DNA of 64,000 nucleotides from Nymphaea colorata (lineage: Eukaryota; Streptophyta; Magnoliopsida; Nymphaeales; Nymphaeaceae). The stretch covers positions 25,373,716 through 25,437,715 of the forward strand of contig NC_045144.1 in NCBI RefSeq assembly GCF_008831285.2. Direction: 5' to 3'. A program made the position numbers and the translations under genes. The notes beneath the pieces were generated by a model, which made no database searches, was not told the DNA's origin, and worked only from the letters and a program-made list of their open reading frames with translations. Of the stretch, positions 61,701 to 64,000 are shown one piece after another; the first letter of the stretch is position 1; each line of letters starts with the position of its first letter.

Positions 61701-63722
61701 GTTGGGCCTTATTTAAAGATTGTAACCCTAATTTTGTGAGAGTTAATGAAATCTTAAGAGAGAGAGAGTCTGGCTGCTAGTGGGCACCAGTTCCTCCTCA
61801 TCCGTGGTTTTTTCCCTCGTGTTGAGGGTTTTTCCACGTTACATCGTGTTCATCGTATTCTTTTTTCCCTATATTTCGTGTTTCTACAGGCCGAATTTGC
61901 ATATAACACTGCCACCCCCTCGTCCTTGGGCATATCTCCTTTTGAGTTTGTCTATGGCAGACCTCTGCCAAATTTAAAACGATTCGATCCTAGAGGAGAG
62001 CATGTAAGTGAAGTTGACATTCAACTAATCAGCAGACATAAGGTTTTAGAAGTCATCAAGGGCCGCTTGGCTGCAGTCGCAGGGACATAGAATACAAGGT
62101 GGGAGATTGGGTCTACCTAAAGAAGTTTCAAGCGGGTAAAGTGACATGCAAGTCAGCAGGAGTTCATAAAGACATAAACTCTCAGCCAAGTATGATGGCC
62201 CATTCAAGGTGCTGTAAAGAATAGGAAGGCTTGCGTATAAACTAGCTCTGCCTGAACGGTTTGGTATCCACCCAGTGTTTCATGTTTCTTGCCTAAAACC
62301 TGGTCAGCCACCTCCAGCAGAATCTAACGACCTGTTTCATTGCCTAGAGAAACACCACAACAATTGCAGCCATTCCGAGTACTGCACAAGTATACCAGAA
62401 GGATCAAAGGACAACCAAGAGTGCACTGGCTCACTGAGTGGCAAGGCGAGAATGCCCCCACTCCAATTTGGGAGGATTCTTCCCATCTGCTGCAACGTTT
62501 TCTAGTTCACACCTTGAGGACAAGGTGTGCTTCAAGGAGGGGCCATTGTTAGTCGTAGGCAGACAAACTTTCTGTTATACAGGGGAGTCCTTAGAATAGG
62601 TTCTGTAATAATGGGTCGGATCCCCTATGGATCCATATGTGTTACTTATATATACACTGTTACCCTAAGATTAGGGTTACGAAAAGTTTTATGAGATTAA
62701 CATCTCATTGAGAGGCTTATTGGCCTAACAGGGGTTAGGAGGTGCGTGTGTTTTATCGTGTGCTATCCGATTTCTATCGCGGGAACCGGTAACAACTAAC
62801 ACATTCTCATGTGAAACATAAATCACATTGCTTTGTTTTCTCACGTTCGCACTTTCTGACATGGTCACCAAATCCACAGCAATGTTTCCTTGGGGGATTT
62901 GGAGCTTTTCCTGGAACACATCTTCTTGGAGAATCTTGAAGTTCTCAAAAATGAAAAAATAAATCATAAGAAAATCCACAAAATAAACGTTCTTTCAAAG
63001 AGAAAAAATATGATAGAACATAGTGTTTTAAGATAGAAAAGAGATAACAAAAGGAATATTTTTCATAAAAGCTGCATGATATTTCATGACATCATCGTGA
63101 TGATATTGTAGCATTATTAGGACATGTATTATTTCAGTATTTTAAGAAATTATTGCTAGTATTACTGGCTGACGTCAAACTGATGATATTTTGGGATATT
63201 TTCAACATTATGTAGATATTAGTGACTATAATTTCTATATATTATAAAATGGTGGCTGACCTACTGGTATTTCCTGTCAGTATGCATCATCAGTTTTCCC
63301 CTGCAACTTGGGCAGCTTTTTCTCATTACTTTTGGAACTCAGGATTTTTGTGTCCAGGTTTTGTGGTTTTGATAAATATGATCTAACAAATATTTCGCAA
63401 TTTGTGTTTATCTTTTCACTATGGCAGTGGAAGGACTTGAATCTTTTAAGTCTCAAGAAGTTTGTTATCCTTGTTTCTTAGCAGTTAGAACATCTCCTCT
63501 TGAATTAGTGATTTGTGGCACCAGTTCATTGTCACACTTTGAATGTTTAGAATTATCAATAGAAACCTGGAGAGTGTGCTTCTTTGACTTGGGAAAGCTA
63601 GCTTGTCTGACGTTGTTTCATTCAATGAAAGGGCTCCACTTTTTGAAGTACAAACAAGTGACTGGGAATGCTTTTGTACCGTTCTTTGGGATCCAAGCCA
63701 TGCTGACTGTGCAGTGCCTCAG
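43906..63722 (+). CDS. PHD-finger protein with divergent CW-like module (gene continues past right edge)
   Basis: Exons 43906-45146, 50717-50789, 50905-51014 and 63632-63722 join in phase (borders VMV/NTSS, EHKI/KKCN, WRR/APLF); a donor GT follows 63722, so the 3' part is missing. About 505 aa are visible. Residues about 95-270 form three repeats of ~58 aa (cores [45 protein letters not shown]), each ending in a hydrophobic-acidic SUMO-interaction-like motif ([24 protein letters not shown]). A canonical C4HC3 PHD finger follows (about 306-351: CKVC, CDSC, FHLAC, CRQC). Then comes a divergent CW-like module: [31 protein letters not shown] nuclear histone-reading role is inferred; I recognise the combination from plant proteins but do not know a gene name. 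Introns 1 (5.6 kb) and 3 (12.6 kb) are filled with transposons. Confidence 0.85.
46010..46230 (-). repeat. possible LTR fragment in PHD-gene intron 1
   Basis: Contains GGTTCGGCTAAACTCAGCC and AGGAGAGAGTTCTTTATTGAC, a pattern common in copia LTRs, a few kilobases beyond the antisense copia relic. No partner LTR or termini were identified, so this is tentative. Confidence 0.25.
46942..47700. mobile_element. TIR-bearing non-autonomous element with GACTCG/GAGTC repeats
   Basis: The ends are inverted: TAAACCAGTGTTTTAAAAC at left, and GTTTTAAACCATTGCTTTA at right (16 of 19 match). Inner parts also mirror: CTACTAGGTCAACTCAGTAG with GACTCG on the left, and CGAGTC, CACTGAGTTGACCACTGG on the right. 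The centre is CT-rich low-complexity sequence (47228-47500). A related piece (CCCAGTGACTCGTT, TACTAGGTCAACTAGTAG) lies at about 12585-12625 in CAP-H. No clear target duplication. Confidence 0.5.
47228..47500. repeat. CT-rich low-complexity tract
   Basis: Repeated TTTCTCTTTCTCTCTCT words inside the TIR element at 46942-47700; open frames here encode only Phe/Leu/Ser runs. Confidence 0.75.
48221..50000 (-). mobile_element. antisense Ty1/copia relic in intron 1 of the PHD gene
   Basis: On the minus strand from right to left: RT start KPIGCRWV (about 49866-49890), [18 protein letters not shown] with the catalytic VDD box (about 49430-49490), and the RNase H tail [20 protein letters not shown] (about 48385-48445), followed by a polypurine-like AAGTTTGAGGGAGAGC (about 48223-48238) that would precede a 3' LTR. 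No long open frame survives, so ORF calling does not reveal it. LTR borders were not found. Confidence 0.8.
51784..51811. repeat. (GA)n microsatellite
   Basis: A GA run of about 28 bp in intron 3 of the PHD gene. The rest of 51015-53197 is AT-rich intron with no coding match. Confidence 0.9.
53198..53454 (+). repeat. 5' LTR of the gypsy element
   Basis: Begins TATTAGTCGTAGG (the first bases differ from the TGTTAG of the other LTR) and ends ACAACTAATA. Contains a TATATATACA promoter-like box followed by GTTACCCTAAGATTAGGG. Matches 62547-62801 along its length with about twenty differences. Confidence 0.9.
53473..54484 (+). pseudogene. gypsy gag, broken
   Basis: Starts ATGGCGAGCAAG right after the primer-binding site and shifts frame near 53515. 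The retrotransposon gag domain is clear at 53802-54389 ([43 protein letters not shown]). A zinc knuckle [14 protein letters not shown] follows at about 54440, where the TIR element has inserted. Confidence 0.85.
54485..54922. mobile_element. 438-bp TIR element (MITE) inserted in gypsy gag
   Basis: Flanked by a perfect direct repeat GCAAAAAG (54477-54484 and 54923-54930; GCAAAAAGCT if two terminal bases are counted to it). Termini CTATGTCACATAGGTAC and GTACCCATGTGACTTAG are inverted (15 of 17). Subterminal GGTACGGGTACGGGTGCC at the left is mirrored by GGTACGGGTACAGCGATACG near the right. The interior is AT-rich with no coding capacity. An 8-bp duplication would fit the hAT superfamily, 9-10 bp Mutator. 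Related ends occur at 33904 and 32277. Confidence 0.85.
54923..57712 (+). pseudogene. gypsy pol, first part (protease, RT, RNase H, integrase), broken
   Basis: Aspartic protease at 54976-55398 ([10 protein letters not shown] active site; [11 protein letters not shown]). RT at about 55800-56220 ([45 protein letters not shown]) with a 14-T homopolymer run directly before the catalytic box. RNase H at 56504-56797 ([26 protein letters not shown]). Integrase at 56870-57712 with the zinc-binding C-x2-C (CDICQWQK) and [15 protein letters not shown]. Stops or shifts occur after 55398, around 55500-55800, at 56218, around 56330, at 56795 and after 57540. Confidence 0.88.
57718..57969 (+). repeat. 5' LTR of the copia element
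   Basis: 252 bp, TG...CA ends. Contains TTATTTAAAG as a possible TATA box and a GAGAGAGAG run three bases from which length differs from the 3' LTR. Confidence 0.95.
57970..57981 (+). other. primer-binding site of the copia element
   Basis: TGGTATCAGAGC, the classical complement to the 3' end of plant initiator methionine tRNA, starting at the first base after the 5' LTR. Confidence 0.9.
57982..58300 (+). other. copia leader in place of gag
   Basis: GC-rich, with CTGCTGCTG/GCCGCC words and three imperfect repeats of ACCCTAGCGTC (about 58120, 58164 and 58209). No gag domain, no zinc knuckle. A region of about a kilobase of coding sequence would be expected here in a complete element. Confidence 0.75.
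58301..61608 (+). pseudogene. copia pol (protease to RNase H), broken in integrase
   Basis: Protease-like [14 protein letters not shown] at about 58331-58370 has glycine (GGC, 58340-58342) where the catalytic aspartate belongs. GAG-pre-integrase and integrase core follow ([36 protein letters not shown]) to an in-frame TAA at 59096-59098. The next part ([24 protein letters not shown]) lies beyond that stop, then a frameshift near 59285 and TAA at 59305-59307. From 59320 a 762-codon frame is open to 61608: integrase tail, RT ([53 protein letters not shown]) and RNase H ([33 protein letters not shown]). Confidence 0.92.
61634..61888 (+). repeat. 3' LTR of the copia element
   Basis: 255 bp, nearly identical to 57718-57969. 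Differences by eye: one fewer A near the start, two substitutions in TTTTCG versus TTTGTG, a small expansion in the GA run, and one A/C change near the end. Confidence 0.95.
61889..62520 (+). pseudogene. gypsy pol, second part (integrase tail and chromodomain-like region), broken
   Basis: Continues the integrase across the copia insertion: [20 protein letters not shown] and YGRPLPNL, then after a stop at 62090 a [14 protein letters not shown] piece, [19 protein letters not shown], and in another frame [20 protein letters not shown] with [12 protein letters not shown], which matches the chromodomain-like tail of plant gypsy elements. Confidence 0.85.
62547..62801 (+). repeat. 3' LTR of the gypsy element
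   Basis: Begins TGTTAGTCGTAGG after AAGGAGGGGCCAT and ends ACAACTAACA. Partner of 53198-53454. Confidence 0.92.
62802..63631. other. remaining intron 3 of the PHD gene
   Basis: AT-rich intron with no recognised element. The open frame at 63421-63858 overlaps PHD exon 4 in a different frame and is a shadow. Confidence 0.5.
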
Positions 63723-64000
63723 GTACTTAGCATGTGTTGAATATGATGACATTTTGCATTTGGCTTTGTGTTTCTTATTATTCATGGTCGACATTGATGA
63801 TCACACAAGTGCACTTGCACGTGCACAACACACACCCTGCAATCCCACACGTTTGTAAAGGATGAAAAGGAGAAAGAAGTCTTCGAACAAAGGAAGTTGA
63901 ACTTCTGTTTTCTGTGTATGTCTGTGAGAGGAAGTGATGCTATCATTATTCCTATTATGGGACTGGTATCATAGGTTCTTTTGTTTTAAGTTTTTGACAC

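Larger units (their letters stand above)
57718..61888 (+). mobile_element. young, gag-less Ty1/copia retrotransposon nested in gypsy integrase
   Basis: LTRs at 57718-57969 and 61634-61888, both starting TGTTGAA and ending TCTACA. PBS TGGTATCAGAGC at 57970-57981 directly follows the 5' LTR; polypurine tract TTGAGGGGGAG directly precedes the 3' LTR. Perfect 5-bp target duplication GGCCG (57713-57717 and 61889-61893). By eye the LTRs differ by about three substitutions and a few small indels. Internal order protease, integrase, RT, RNase H. No gag lies between PBS and protease. Breaks: TAA at 59096, frameshift near 59285, TAA at 59305. Confidence 0.95.
53198..62801 (+). mobile_element. Ty3/gypsy retrotransposon with chromodomain-like tail, interrupted by two nested insertions
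   Basis: Two LTRs (53198-53454 and 62547-62801), PBS TGGTATTAGAGC at 53457-53468, gag, protease, RT, RNase H, integrase and a chromodomain-like C terminus in gypsy order, and a polypurine tract AAGGAGGGG just before the 3' LTR. Flanks AATTC (53193-53197) and CATTC (62802-62806) fit a 5-bp target duplication with one change. It was hit by a TIR element at 54485 and by a copia element at 57718. Without these it is about 5 kb. By eye the LTRs differ at roughly 7 percent of positions; many stops and frameshifts make it non-autonomous. Confidence 0.92.

Noticed and set aside
63421-63858. 145-residue frame at the right edge
   Set aside because: It overlaps PHD exon 4 in another frame; the exon frame ([15 protein letters not shown]) carries the conserved residues.

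Overview
The window is nuclear DNA from a land plant, most likely a flowering plant: all host genes are split by GT-AG introns, two of the encoded proteins are organellar (one with a transit-peptide-like N terminus), and the gaps are AT-rich and filled with retrotransposon relics, MITE-like repeats and TA/CA microsatellites. The species cannot be named from sequence alone. I reconstructed the gene models by joining exons whose reading frames and splice sites agree; each joined frame is open throughout.

Layout. 1-7517: repeat-rich intergenic DNA with a purine minisatellite and a duplicated non-coding repeat family. 7518-13685 (minus): condensin I subunit CAP-H, 13 coding exons, 678 aa. It faces, across a short GC-rich spacer, 16627-17347 (plus): HAL3-type phosphopantothenoylcysteine decarboxylase (coenzyme A synthesis). 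20102-34655 (plus): organellar, bacterial-type leucyl-tRNA synthetase in 20 exons. 36908-38187 (plus): CRR6, a chloroplast NDH-complex assembly factor, 4 exons. 39234-42690 (minus): a broken Ty1/copia element. 43906 to beyond the right edge (plus): a PHD-finger chromatin-type protein whose introns are swollen by transposons.

The PHD gene is the most unusual locus. Its first intron (5.6 kb) holds an unannotated antisense copia relic and a TIR-bearing element. Its third intron (12.6 kb) holds a Ty3/gypsy element (53198-62801) that was itself hit by a small TIR element (in gag) and by a young copia element (in integrase; perfect 5-bp target duplication, nearly identical LTRs). The copia copy has no gag and lacks the protease catalytic aspartate. 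The protein carries three ~58-residue repeats, each ending in a SUMO-interaction-like motif, then a PHD finger and a divergent CW-like cysteine/tryptophan module split by the 12.6-kb intron.

The five host genes are not functionally linked as an operon; they are independent housekeeping or organelle genes. No prokaryotic features, CRISPR arrays or convincing RNA genes were seen, and I found no clearly new molecular system.
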